From: Candidatus Hydrogenedentota bacterium
GTDB taxonomy: Bacteria > Hydrogenedentota > Hydrogenedentia > Hydrogenedentales > CAIZGN01
Assembly: GCA_903932505.1 (NCBI GenBank)
Contig: CAIZGN010000582.1
Span: 1-36,272, forward strand
DNA: 36,272 nucleotides
Reading direction: 5' to 3'
Part shown: positions 1 to 7,002 of the stretch, piece by piece
How the letters are laid out: each line of letters begins with the position of its first letter
How positions within the stretch are numbered: position 1 is the first letter of the stretch
Notes under the pieces: model-generated
The model's database searches: none
The model's input: only the letters and a program-made list of their open reading frames with translations
What the model was told of the DNA's origin: nothing
Position numbers and translations under genes: made by a program

Positions 1-86
1 ATTTCTCGCTGCGCTCGAAAAGACAAGGCATACGCCAATACCTCCCACTCCCTGTCATTTCGACGAACGTAGTGAGGAGAAATCTT
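1..86. repeat. Dispersed GAGAAATCTT-type repeat, two inverted copies
   Basis: Positions 1-25 and 51-86 are related copies in opposite orientation: the complement of the first has the form TGTC(A/T)TTTCGA...GAGAAAT, and the second reads the same way with a few extra bases in the middle. A third copy lies at 16284-16313. Together the two copies can fold into a long imperfect hairpin with a loop of about 25 nt. Short intergenic units built around 'catttcgagc..gagaaatctt' are scattered through many environmental bacterial genomes; no function is known to me. I see no gene in 1-222 apart from this repeat and the tRNA promoter. Confidence 0.6.
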
Positions 87-144
87 GGGTCATAAAGATG
101 CGCCACAGAACCCGAGCGAAGACCTCCATGTCCTCGATTCCAAT

Positions 145-174
145 TTGCATTTTGCAGTCCAGTTTTGCTAATAT
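145..174 (+). promoter_or_regulatory. Promoter of tRNA-Ala
   Basis: A TTGCAT -35 element (145-150) is followed after 18 nt by TAATAT (169-174). The -10 is preceded by TGC, which makes an extended -10 (TGN-TAATAT). Transcription would start near 181, about 40 nt before the mature tRNA, a normal leader length for processing by RNase P. The call rests on motif match and position only. Confidence 0.5.
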
Positions 175-222
175 TCCTCCAGTACGCAGGGCGTGTTCAA
201 CATGCGTTGCGGAAAGACTCAT

Positions 223-298
223 GGGGTCGTAGCTCAGTTGGGAGAGCGCATGACTGGCAGTCATGAGGTCAGGAGTTCGATCCTCCTCGGCTCCACCA
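223..298 (+). tRNA. tRNA-Ala (anticodon GGC)
   Basis: This 76-nt cloverleaf includes an encoded CCA end at 296-298. The acceptor strands GGGGTCG (223-229) and CGGCTCC (288-294) pair over 7 bp and contain G3:U70, the classic alanine identity pair. The D arm is GCTC...GAGC. The anticodon stem is CATGA/TCATG around loop CTGGCAG, giving anticodon GGC, which reads GCC and GCU. The T arm is AGGAG-TTCGATC-CTCCT. The discriminator base is A. It stands alone with its own promoter and terminator. Confidence 0.97.
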
Positions 299-311
299 TG
301 AAACATTCGAA

Positions 312-359
312 GCCCCTGATAGGCAGGCGTTGAAAACGCAGTGTTTATCAGGGGTTTTT
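312..359 (+). terminator. Intrinsic terminator after tRNA-Ala
   Basis: A perfect 9-bp stem, CCCCTGATA (313-321) with TATCAGGGG (346-354), is followed directly by TTTTT (355-359). It lies 14 nt after the tRNA and ends its transcript. On the opposite strand there is no T-run, so it does not obviously serve the convergent gene ending at 527. Between 360 and 526 I see no gene or signal. Confidence 0.85.
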
Positions 360-526
360 CGTTGTCCAAGGGTTTGGGCGCTTACACGGAATTGGCGCTT
401 GCTTCTACGAGGAATCTCGCTGTTTTGCTTGAAAGAGGGGGACAAATCAGGGGACATTTTCCGAGGCCGTTTTTGCTTCCCTTGGTGGGGTCGCACTCGA
501 TTAAAGCGGGTGATGGGATTTCGGGG

Positions 527-2194
527 TTATTCGATTGTGAAGACCTGCACTTCGACGGAGCGATTATTTTCCCGATTCTGGTCTTTTTCCGGCTCTTCCC
601 ATCCGCATCCTTCAGCATCGATGTGGCTCGCATCGACGGCCGGGGCCACTTTAAGGAGTTCCGCTTTCACGGAGACGGCTCGTTGTATGGATTCCTGCAC
701 GGCGAGTAGGACGACTCGCTTGAAGGAGTCGTCCCCGTTTGTTCGGAACTGTGAGATTTTGGTGGAATCCACATGGCCACGCAATGAGATATAGGCCCCA
801 GGCATGACCTTGAGCAAATTCGCGAGTTCGTTCAAGGACTGTTTGTTGGAGCCATACTGAAGGTCCAATGTCATCGTATTGAACGGGAAATAGAAGCGGA
901 TCTTCGTGGTGAGCAATGGATTTCGACCCTTGATTAAGGGTTTATCCTTCATTGGGGTTGGGGATACCTCCGGAACCTGATCGGCAAAGGTTCCCTCTTG
1001 TGCAATGGCCTCAAGGTAGGCACGGTTCTGCAATACCTTGGGAAGAATGGGATAGGATATGGTCTCTTCCCCATAGGTAGCCACCGCTGTATCATAGAGT
1101 CCGCAGAAGGTACCCTCAAGTCCGGGTTGGTCGGAGAAGAACGCCATGTTTTCGGCATGATTGGATATGTGGATGTCTCTTAAGGATGTTCGCAATTTCT
1201 GGACGGACAGATTGAATGCCGTGGCTACAAGGGGGAGGGTTTGGAGTGGGTCTCGGGACATCATGTCCGCCCCGGTCAAGAAACCATCGACAAGCCCCTG
1301 CACCACTTTCGGGGACTCCGCCGCAAAGCCGGGATTGACCACAAGGACATCGGCAATGAGCAGCATGTTTCGACTGGTGACGAGGAGTTTAGCCCTCTTT
1401 GGGAAAAGGTCGAGCACTTCGATGTCTTTGGGCGACCAAGTAACCGCCCCACTGATGATGTGGTCGCCCCTCTTGAGGCTTTCTGCGAAGATGTCTGCAG
1501 CACCAAAACCTGTTTCCGTAAAGAGCAGATTAATGCAATCACGGTCGGGCTTCGCGGCAAGGTCAGCAAGTGGAATAACCTTAACGCCCGCCGCTTGCGC
1601 CAGAAAACGGATGAAGAAATCCGACGAGGTATACTGTGCGACGACTACAATTTTCCCCTTCAATTGATTGATGCTCGTAATCTCTTTATCGACAAGAATA
1701 GCATCGCCCCCGCGAGAATAATCCAGCTGAAGCGGCACTTCGCACTTGAGCTGATCCCCATAAAGTGCCACCACATCCACGGTCGTTGAGGTTACACCGA
1801 GCTTGCCGCTATGCAAGGATTCCCAGGCCGTTCCCTCCTCTTCACTCAGCACAATTCGAAGCTTGAATCCGTACTTCTTGAAGAAAATGGACTCGGGATT
1901 TGGCTCGAGTCCCCCATTGGCGACAATCAGCGGAGCATAGCCGGGCCAGACACTTAGCTCAACGTCAAGGATGTCCCCGTCCATTTTGTAGACACCGGGC
2001 GTACCGAGATTTGGAATCTTGGAGGGAGGGATAATCTTGCCTGACAAACTATTAGCCAAGCTCTCTTTTTCAAATTTTCGCACGGTTGTCCCGGGAGTCG
2101 CGTCCTCCTGCACTGCTTTTAGCCTAACGGCAAAGAAAATCAGGAACACCACCAGAACAATACAAACCTCCACCATGAAGGCTTTCTTCCGCAC
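527..2194 (-). CDS. Solute-binding (NMT1/TauA-like) domain fused to OmpA C-terminal domain
   Basis: The 555-residue envelope protein has one N-terminal membrane segment (about 8-27), so the rest should lie in the periplasm. Residues about 78-360 resemble ABC-type NitT/TauT substrate-binding proteins (EVPLQLDYSRGGDAILV, then INQLKGKIVVV and later AFNLS). Residues about 429-552 form an OmpA/MotB peptidoglycan-binding domain, with GHVDST at 473-478 and the closing NRENNRSVEV at 540-549. No permease or ATPase is adjacent, so a transport role is not supported; a ligand sensor tethered to the cell wall is equally possible. I take the GTG at 2194 as start because GGGAGGA sits 9 nt upstream; a later ATG (residue 7) would cut into the run before the membrane helix. 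It has its own near-perfect promoter. Confidence 0.8.
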   Translation of the reverse strand: MRKKAFMVEVCIVLVVFLIFFAVRLKAVQEDATPGTTVRKFEKESLANSLSGKIIPPSKIPNLGTPGVYKMDGDILDVELSVWPGYAPLIVANGGLEPNPESIFFKKYGFKLRIVLSEEEGTAWESLHSGKLGVTSTTVDVVALYGDQLKCEVPLQLDYSRGGDAILVDKEITSINQLKGKIVVVAQYTSSDFFIRFLAQAAGVKVIPLADLAAKPDRDCINLLFTETGFGAADIFAESLKRGDHIISGAVTWSPKDIEVLDLFPKRAKLLVTSRNMLLIADVLVVNPGFAAESPKVVQGLVDGFLTGADMMSRDPLQTLPLVATAFNLSVQKLRTSLRDIHISNHAENMAFFSDQPGLEGTFCGLYDTAVATYGEETISYPILPKVLQNRAYLEAIAQEGTFADQVPEVSPTPMKDKPLIKGRNPLLTTKIRFYFPFNTMTLDLQYGSNKQSLNELANLLKVMPGAYISLRGHVDSTKISQFRTNGDDSFKRVVLLAVQESIQRAVSVKAELLKVAPAVDASHIDAEGCGWEEPEKDQNRENNRSVEVQVFTIE

Positions 2195-2266
2195 TCGTCA
2201 CTCTCCTCCCTCTATCATGAGGTATACCCCCCTCACGCCGAGAGAACTCTATTATTCGACCACAAC

Positions 2267-2295
2267 ATTATAGAGTTTACAGCACGGTATGTCAA
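2267..2295 (-). promoter_or_regulatory. Consensus sigma-70 promoter of the OmpA-fusion gene
   Basis: On the minus strand TTGACA (2295-2290) is followed by a 17-nt spacer and TATAAT (2272-2267), an exact match to the housekeeping consensus. Transcription would start near 2260, giving a leader of about 65 nt. An inverted repeat, CTCTAT at 2247-2252 with ATAGAG at 2270-2275, overlaps the -10 element and could be an operator. The local sequence (about 2260-2400) is clearly more AT-rich than the flanks. From 2296 to 2474 I see no gene or recognisable signal. Confidence 0.85.
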
Positions 2296-2474
2296 ATGCT
2301 ACATTCCAATATATGCAGACGAAAATTTCTTACATGCATGATTACTTCGATTGCGCCGTTATTTCTCATTATTAGCACTTAATGCCTGCGGTTCGGAATT
2401 TTCGCGTTTTTTGGGGCCTGCTAATTGGAGGTGTGGGGTCGCCGCAGTCCATCTAGGGGGTGATGGGGGGCTTG

Positions 2475-3164
2475 TTATGGTGCGCAGACTGCGCAGGGGC
2501 CTCTGCCCTGGCTTATGGCCTCGGTTCGGCTGACTTGGGATAGGTGTTTTGAGCGGGAGAGGGTAGAACATGAGGGACGGTGGAATTTTTTCCCGGTGGG
2601 CGTTATGACCACCGTGCCACCCTGGTCGGTTTGAGATGCGGACACAGCAGGTCGGGCTGCCGCGCCACCCGTTCCCTTGGATGGTTTACGAAATTCCCAA
2701 GGGGGCACAGGATTGGGGTCAGCCCATAGTCCTATGCGGCTTTGGCGGGCGTGCTGCTCGAGAGGTTTCAATGTGGACTCAAGCTCTGGGGCGTATTTTT
2801 GGTAATACCACGCGAATCCCGCCTCGACCAGGAGTCCGCTGAGATTCATTCCGTTTTCAAGGACGACATGCGCCACGGTGCGACCATAGCGGTCGGTGGC
2901 TCTCGGATGCACGGTCACTACCTTGCCGAAGACCTGGCTGGAGCTGAATTCCTTGGCCTTCTGTCCGAAGGCCTGGGATTTTTCGGGGCAGTCCACGCCG
3001 TATAATCGAACCCGTACCTCGGCCCCATCGCGCATCACGCTGATGGTGTCACCATCGAGTACGCCCACGCACTTGCCGGTCCATTGCGGCTGCTGCGCCG
3101 CCCTCAATGCGCCGCAGGAAAGAATCATGGCCACAAAAAGTGGAATTACTTTCTTCAGATTCAT
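2475..3164 (-). CDS. Secreted thermonuclease-family (SNase) nuclease with Cys-rich tail
   Basis: The 229-residue protein has a signal peptide (MNLKKVIPLFVAMILSCGA; the Cys at 17 might instead be a lipidation site). Residues about 28-152 form a staphylococcal-nuclease fold: LDGDT with Asp37 and Asp39 for calcium, catalytic Arg53 in RLYGVDCPE, Glu61, and Arg95 in DRYGR. All three catalytic residues are present, so an active Ca-dependent phosphodiesterase is expected. After a low-complexity linker, residues 190-229 form a small module with His195, Cys199, Cys224 and Cys227 (HRPSC...EAISQGRGPCAVC), which resembles the Ada-type zinc-binding tails seen on other exported nucleases. Its ATG overlaps the stop of prmC by ATGA, so the two are translationally coupled. 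Confidence 0.88.
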   Translation of the reverse strand: MNLKKVIPLFVAMILSCGALRAAQQPQWTGKCVGVLDGDTISVMRDGAEVRVRLYGVDCPEKSQAFGQKAKEFSSSQVFGKVVTVHPRATDRYGRTVAHVVLENGMNLSGLLVEAGFAWYYQKYAPELESTLKPLEQHARQSRIGLWADPNPVPPWEFRKPSKGTGGAAARPAVSASQTDQGGTVVITPTGKKFHRPSCSTLSRSKHLSQVSRTEAISQGRGPCAVCAP

Positions 3165-4024
3165 AACCGCCCCTCCGCGATGCGTGCGATACCGGCGAGG
3201 TCTTTGTGGAAACGGATATTGTCAAATCCGCCTTCCTGCAAAATCCCTGCGACAGCATCGCGCTGGTTGTCTCCGATTTCCAAGGCCAGAAAGCCGCTCG
3301 CCGCTAGGTGGCGGGGGGCTTGGGTCACAATGGTGCGGATGAAGTCGAGTCCTTCTTCCCCCGCCAGCAATGCGCGTGGGTCCTCGTGTTTCTGGATGAC
3401 CGGTGACAAGGTCGGCCACTCATCGTCCGCCACGTAGGGCGGGTTGGACACGATAAGGTCGAAGACCGCATCGGCGGGGAGGGCCTGAAAGAGATCCCCC
3501 TCGTGGAACTCGATTTGGACTTCATGACGCAGTGCGTTTTCACGCGCCAAGGCGAGTGCCTCCGGGTTGAGGTCGGTCGCGGTCACTCGGGTTTCCGGCG
3601 CGCTCTTGGCAATGGTGATGGCCACGCAACCACTTCCTGTGCAGAGATCCAGGACGCGCAGGCTGTCGGACTTCGCCGCCTTCACGGCCGCGAGTGCCGC
3701 TTCGACGAGATGCTCGGTTTCCGGCCGGGGAACGAGGATGGGCGGGCGGGTGCTGAATTCCAGCGAAAAAAACTCCCAAGTACCCATGATATAGGCAATG
3801 GGTTCGTGGTCGAGTCGCCGCTGCAGGAAGGTTTCAAAGGCTTGAGGCACGGGAATGGAATCGCGCAGTTGGGCAAGCAGCTTTGTTCTGGTAAGACCGA
3901 TGGCGTGGGCCAAGAGCAGCTCCGCATCCAGACGCGGGGTCTCAGAGATGGGCGCGAGCCGGTCTGTGGCGACGCTGAGCGATTCCCGCAGCGTCATTGG
4001 TGAGAAGGCCTTATTGATTTTCAA
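3161..4024 (-). CDS. prmC: Release factor glutamine methyltransferase PrmC (HemK)
   Basis: The enzyme methylates the glutamine of the GGQ motif of release factors RF1 and RF2 with SAM. The 287-residue length is normal for the family. Residues 1-75 form the helical N-terminal substrate-binding domain. LVPRPETE (97-104) is the family signature, DLCTGSG (126-132) is the SAM-binding loop, and NPPY (194-197) is the catalytic motif that holds the glutamine amide. It sits 24 nt downstream of the cyclic-nucleotide-domain gene and overlaps the nuclease gene by 4 nt. prfA is not in the window, although it is a usual partner. Confidence 0.95.
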   Translation of the reverse strand: MKINKAFSPMTLRESLSVATDRLAPISETPRLDAELLLAHAIGLTRTKLLAQLRDSIPVPQAFETFLQRRLDHEPIAYIMGTWEFFSLEFSTRPPILVPRPETEHLVEAALAAVKAAKSDSLRVLDLCTGSGCVAITIAKSAPETRVTATDLNPEALALARENALRHEVQIEFHEGDLFQALPADAVFDLIVSNPPYVADDEWPTLSPVIQKHEDPRALLAGEEGLDFIRTIVTQAPRHLAASGFLALEIGDNQRDAVAGILQEGGFDNIRFHKDLAGIARIAEGRL

Positions 4025-4048
4025 GACATCACCCCCCGGTGGCCGAAC

Positions 4049-4519
4049 TCAGGAAGCCGGTTCCGATTTTTCGTGGGCAAAAAGGTCGGGCCCTCGTCGC
4101 CAAGCACAATCCACAATGGCCTTCTTCAAGAGCGTGAGCTCTGCCTTATCAAACAGCTTGCGGGACTCGACGCCGAACTCACGCCAATGAAATTCCAGAA
4201 CAACCCCGCCCACGGAGATTTCCACGGTAGCAGTTCGCTGGCCCTGCGGGGTGAAAAGGCGCATTTCGCCGAGAATGTCGGGAGCCTGAACAAAGACCGG
4301 GGACTCGCCTTCCTTGCGAACCTCGGCGGTTCCTTGGAGGAGGAGGCAGCCGGTGTCTGTTTCGCGTTCCCCCTGTAGAAAGAGAAAGTCGCCGCGCGTG
4401 ACCGGGCGGGTTCGCGCGATGAACAAGAACCCGCTGAGGAGGCGCTGATGCATGGCTTCAGGGAGTGCCTTGAAAACAGGCACGCTGAGAATCTGGTCAC
4501 GAATTTCCTGTAATTCCAT
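4049..4519 (-). CDS. Cyclic nucleotide-binding domain protein, no effector domain
   Basis: The 156-residue protein is essentially a single Crp/cNMP-binding beta-roll. FKALPEAMHQRLL near residues 16-28 is the usual entry helix. GDFLFLQGE (43-51) and the phosphate-binding cassette GEM...QRTATV follow, with Glu85 and Arg95 in the positions that contact ribose and phosphate. The normal Crp helix-turn-helix is absent: the last 45 residues are a short helical tail ending in HEKSEPAS, so direct DNA binding is unlikely. AAGGAG precedes the ATG by about 9 nt. It follows the ahcY terminator and leads into prmC, so it is probably read through from ahcY or from a promoter I could not identify in the 98-nt gap. 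The ligand is unknown. Confidence 0.82.
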   Translation of the reverse strand: MELQEIRDQILSVPVFKALPEAMHQRLLSGFLFIARTRPVTRGDFLFLQGERETDTGCLLLQGTAEVRKEGESPVFVQAPDILGEMRLFTPQGQRTATVEISVGGVVLEFHWREFGVESRKLFDKAELTLLKKAIVDCAWRRGPDLFAHEKSEPAS

Positions 4520-4559
4520 CGCCGCACTCTCCTTGCCGTGCCCTCGGGCCCTGGCTGTG

Positions 4560-4607
4560 AAAAAGAACCGCCGCCGCGCCGGGCATTCTCTCTGTGCGCG
4601 GCGGCGG
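4560..4607 (-). terminator. Strong intrinsic terminator after ahcY
   Basis: On the minus strand a perfect 12-bp GC stem, arms 4607-4596 and 4579-4568 (CCGCCGCCGCGC type), encloses a 16-nt loop and is followed by TTCTTTTT (4567-4560). It starts 11 nt past the ahcY stop codon. It separates ahcY from the following co-oriented genes, unless there is read-through. Confidence 0.9.
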
Positions 4608-4617
4608 GTCGCATGCG

Positions 4618-6075
4618 CTAGTAGCGGTAGTGATCCGGCTTATAGGGGCCTTCTGCGGGAAGGCCGAGATAGCTGGCCTGCTTGTCGTTGAGAACCTCAA
4701 GCCTCGCGCCCAGTTTGCCCAGGTGCAAGCGCGCCACTTCTTCGTCGAGAATCTTCGGCAAGGTGTAGACTTTGCCCTTCTCGTACTTCTCCGATTCAGT
4801 CCACAGGGCGATTTGCGCGATGGTCTGGTTCGTGAAGGAATTCGACATCACGAAAGAGGGATGGCCGGTGGCGCAGCCCAAGTTCACCAAACGACCGCTT
4901 GCCAGGATGATGATGGAGTGCCCATCCGGGAAGATGAACTTGTCCACCTGCGGCTTAATGTTCATCATGCGCACATTGGGATTGGTCTCGAGCCAAGCAA
5001 TATCGATTTCAGAGTCGAAGTGACCGATGTTGCAGACGATGGCCTCGTCCTTCATCGCGGTCATGTGTTCGCCTCGAATGACGTCACAGCAGCCGGTCGT
5101 GGTTACGAAGATATCGCCACGGGGGGCGGCGTCTTCCATCGTGGTGACCTCGTATCCTTCCATGCAGGCCTGCAAGGCGCAGATGGGGTCGATTTCCGTG
5201 ATGAGGATGCGGGCACCGAGACCGCGCATAGCGTGCGCGCAGCCTTTGCCCACATCGCCGTAACCAGCCACCACCACGACTTTGCCCGCCACCATGACAT
5301 CCGTGGCGCGCTTGATGCCGTCGGCCAGCGACTCGCGGCAGCCGTAGAGGTTGTCAAACTTCGACTTGGTCACGGAGTCGTTCACGTTCATGGCGCGGGT
5401 CAGCAGCGCACCGTCCTTCATCATGTGATAGAGGCGATGCACGCCCGTGGTGGTTTCCTCGGAAACGCCCACCCAGTTAGCGGCCACACGACGCCAATAG
5501 CCGGGATCTTCCGCATGCACCTTGTGCAGCAGCATGTCGATGATTTCGATCTCGCGATTGTCGCGACAGATGTCGATCAGCTTTCCAGTCTTGTCGAAGT
5601 GCTCTTCAAGGGTACAGCCCCGATGGATGAGCAAGGTGGCGTCGCCACCGTCATCCACGATCATGTTCAGGGTTTCTCCGTTCGGGAAATTGATGGCCTG
5701 ATAGGTGCACCACCAGTATTCCTCGAGGGTCTCGCCCTTCCAGGCAAAGACGGGAGTGTTCTTAACGGCCACAGCCGCCGCCGCATGGTCTTGGGTGGAG
5801 AATATGTTACAGCTCGCCCAGCGCACATCCGCGCCGAGCGCCTGCAGGGTCTCAATCAGGACGGCGGTCTGAATCGTCATGTGCAGCGAGCCCATGATAC
5901 GGGCACCGCGCAGGGGTTGGCGGTCGGCATAACGATCGCGAACCGTCATGAGTCCGGGCATTTCCTTTTCCGCCATGTCAATCTCTTTGCGGCCCCATTC
6001 CGCAAGGCTCAAATCGGCCACTTTATAAACAAGCGACGCATCAAAATTCGGAATATCACGCACTGCATCGGCCAT
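4618..6075 (-). CDS. ahcY: Adenosylhomocysteinase (S-adenosyl-L-homocysteine hydrolase)
   Basis: The enzyme hydrolyses S-adenosylhomocysteine to adenosine and homocysteine in the cytosol, which relieves product inhibition of methyltransferases. The 485-residue length fits bacterial members with the extended insertion. Recognisable blocks are [13 protein letters not shown] (about 88-100), the substrate-site DDGGD (141-145), K237/D241 in VTKSKFDN, and the NAD-binding [10 protein letters not shown] (271-280). The C-terminus ends in YKPDHYRY, with the lysine and tyrosine that complete the NAD site of the neighbouring subunit. AGGAG lies just upstream of the ATG. The neighbourhood includes a SAM-dependent methylase (prmC), but a strong terminator separates them. 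I looked for an SAH riboswitch in the leader and see none. Confidence 0.98.
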   Translation of the reverse strand: MADAVRDIPNFDASLVYKVADLSLAEWGRKEIDMAEKEMPGLMTVRDRYADRQPLRGARIMGSLHMTIQTAVLIETLQALGADVRWASCNIFSTQDHAAAAVAVKNTPVFAWKGETLEEYWWCTYQAINFPNGETLNMIVDDGGDATLLIHRGCTLEEHFDKTGKLIDICRDNREIEIIDMLLHKVHAEDPGYWRRVAANWVGVSEETTTGVHRLYHMMKDGALLTRAMNVNDSVTKSKFDNLYGCRESLADGIKRATDVMVAGKVVVVAGYGDVGKGCAHAMRGLGARILITEIDPICALQACMEGYEVTTMEDAAPRGDIFVTTTGCCDVIRGEHMTAMKDEAIVCNIGHFDSEIDIAWLETNPNVRMMNIKPQVDKFIFPDGHSIIILASGRLVNLGCATGHPSFVMSNSFTNQTIAQIALWTESEKYEKGKVYTLPKILDEEVARLHLGKLGARLEVLNDKQASYLGLPAEGPYKPDHYRY

Positions 6076-6128
6076 AATTCAGTCAGCTCCTGTAAGTTGG
6101 AATCGTGGAAACAGCTCTAATGGCCCCT

Positions 6129-6158
6129 ATCATATCAAATTTGGCTCTTTTTTCGCAA
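6129..6158 (-). promoter_or_regulatory. Probable promoter of ahcY
   Basis: On the minus strand TTGCGA (6158-6153) is followed after 18 nt by TATGAT (6134-6129). The start would be near 6122, which gives a leader of about 46 nt carrying ACAGGAG before the ATG at 6075. The leader is too short for a known SAH riboswitch fold. Confidence 0.45.
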
Positions 6159-6207
6159 AAGGCCCTTTCTTCGGGGAGAAATTGAGCCGCGGGGGGCCGC
6201 GTCCCTC

Positions 6208-6236
6208 TTGAACTTATCGCAGGACTCTGCCATAGT
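6208..6236 (+). promoter_or_regulatory. Possible promoter of the DUF1080 operon
   Basis: TTGAAC (6208-6213) and CATAGT (6231-6236) are separated by 17 nt. Each matches four of six consensus bases. The predicted start near 6243 lies 65 nt before the ATG at 6308. This is the only reasonable match in the divergent ahcY/DUF1080 intergenic region. Confidence 0.35.
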
Positions 6237-6307
6237 GATGGCATGTGGCGCTGTGCCTTTCGGGCGGCGTCCGGAATGATAACCCCAACTGGAACGAAGG
6301 AATCGAC

Positions 6308-6934
6308 ATGAATATCGAGCGAAGGGCGTTCTTGAAACACACGGCGGGCGTGGTGGCAGGCATGGCGGTGGCCGGTGCCGCGATGGCGGAGGAAAAGGCG
6401 AAGGACTGGAAGCCGCTGTTCAACGGCAAAGACCTGACTGGCTGGAAGCCCGAAGGCGGTGCCGTCTGGACGGTGGAGAACGGCACGCTCGTCGGGAAGC
6501 AAGGCCCGAAATTCGCCCCCGGCGATCTCTTCACCACGGAGGAATTCGGCGATTTCGATTTGGAAGTCGAGTACAAGGCGATCTGGCCCGCCAACAGCGG
6601 GGTGTGGTTCCGCTATCAGTCGCCGGAGAAGGCCTATCAGGCGGATATCCTTGAGTACAAAGATCCCTTGGCCTATAGCGGCACCATCTATTGCCCGGGA
6701 AAGCTGTTCATCGCCAAGAACCTGGATCCCAAGCTGGAAAAGAAGGAAGACTGGAACACCATCGCCGTGAAGGCGCAGGGCGACCATCTGGTGGTGTCGC
6801 TCAACGGCAAAGTCACCGGCGATGTGCACGACAACTCGATGGCCAAGGGCCGGATCGGATTTCAGGTGCATCCCGGGGAAGAATTCAAGGACATGAAGAT
6901 TATCGTTCGCAGCATCCGCCTGCGCGCGCTGTAG
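6308..6934 (+). CDS. DUF1080 (3-keto-disaccharide hydrolase) family protein, Tat-exported
   Basis: The 208-residue protein starts with a twin-arginine signal (ERRAFLKHTAGVVAGMAVAGA). Residues about 30-208 are a single concanavalin-like beta-sandwich of the DUF1080 family: WKPLFNGKDLTGWK, ENGTLVGKQGP, GDFDLEVEYKAIWPANSGVW and the closing GRIGFQVHPGEEFKDMKI. Some family members cleave 3-keto-glucosides or 3-keto-disaccharides, and many sit next to Gfo/Idh oxidoreductases, as here (the next gene is 68 nt downstream on the same strand). I chose the ATG at 6308 because GAAGGA lies 7 nt upstream and the Tat signal begins there; an upstream in-frame ATG would put 21 extra residues before the signal. 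Substrate specificity cannot be read from sequence. Confidence 0.9.
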   Translation: MNIERRAFLKHTAGVVAGMAVAGAAMAEEKAKDWKPLFNGKDLTGWKPEGGAVWTVENGTLVGKQGPKFAPGDLFTTEEFGDFDLEVEYKAIWPANSGVWFRYQSPEKAYQADILEYKDPLAYSGTIYCPGKLFIAKNLDPKLEKKEDWNTIAVKAQGDHLVVSLNGKVTGDVHDNSMAKGRIGFQVHPGEEFKDMKIIVRSIRLRAL

Positions 6935-7002
6935 CCGACACCGGTGAACATTTCCGGGGTGCGGCTTTGCCAAGCCCCTCAACCTTGCATGGAGATTCTG
7001 GC

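Noticed and set aside
223-298. tRNA-Ala as integration site of a mobile element
   Set aside because: There is no integrase and no second copy of the tRNA 3' end in the window.
55-369. Minus-strand frame of 104 residues across the tRNA
   Set aside because: It is antisense to tRNA-Ala and yields the [20 protein letters not shown]-like peptide that is a well-known false gene product opposite tRNA genes.
4594-6120. Plus-strand open frame of 508 codons
   Set aside because: It is antisense to ahcY, which is unmistakable; long antisense frames are expected in GC-rich coding sequence.
6076-6125. SAH riboswitch in the ahcY leader
   Set aside because: The leader is under 60 nt and shows none of the conserved paired segments of SAH riboswitches.
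6691-7002. Upstream extension of the Gfo/Idh gene
   Set aside because: The frame is open but overlaps the DUF1080 gene; the Tat signal and ribosome site fix the start at 7003.
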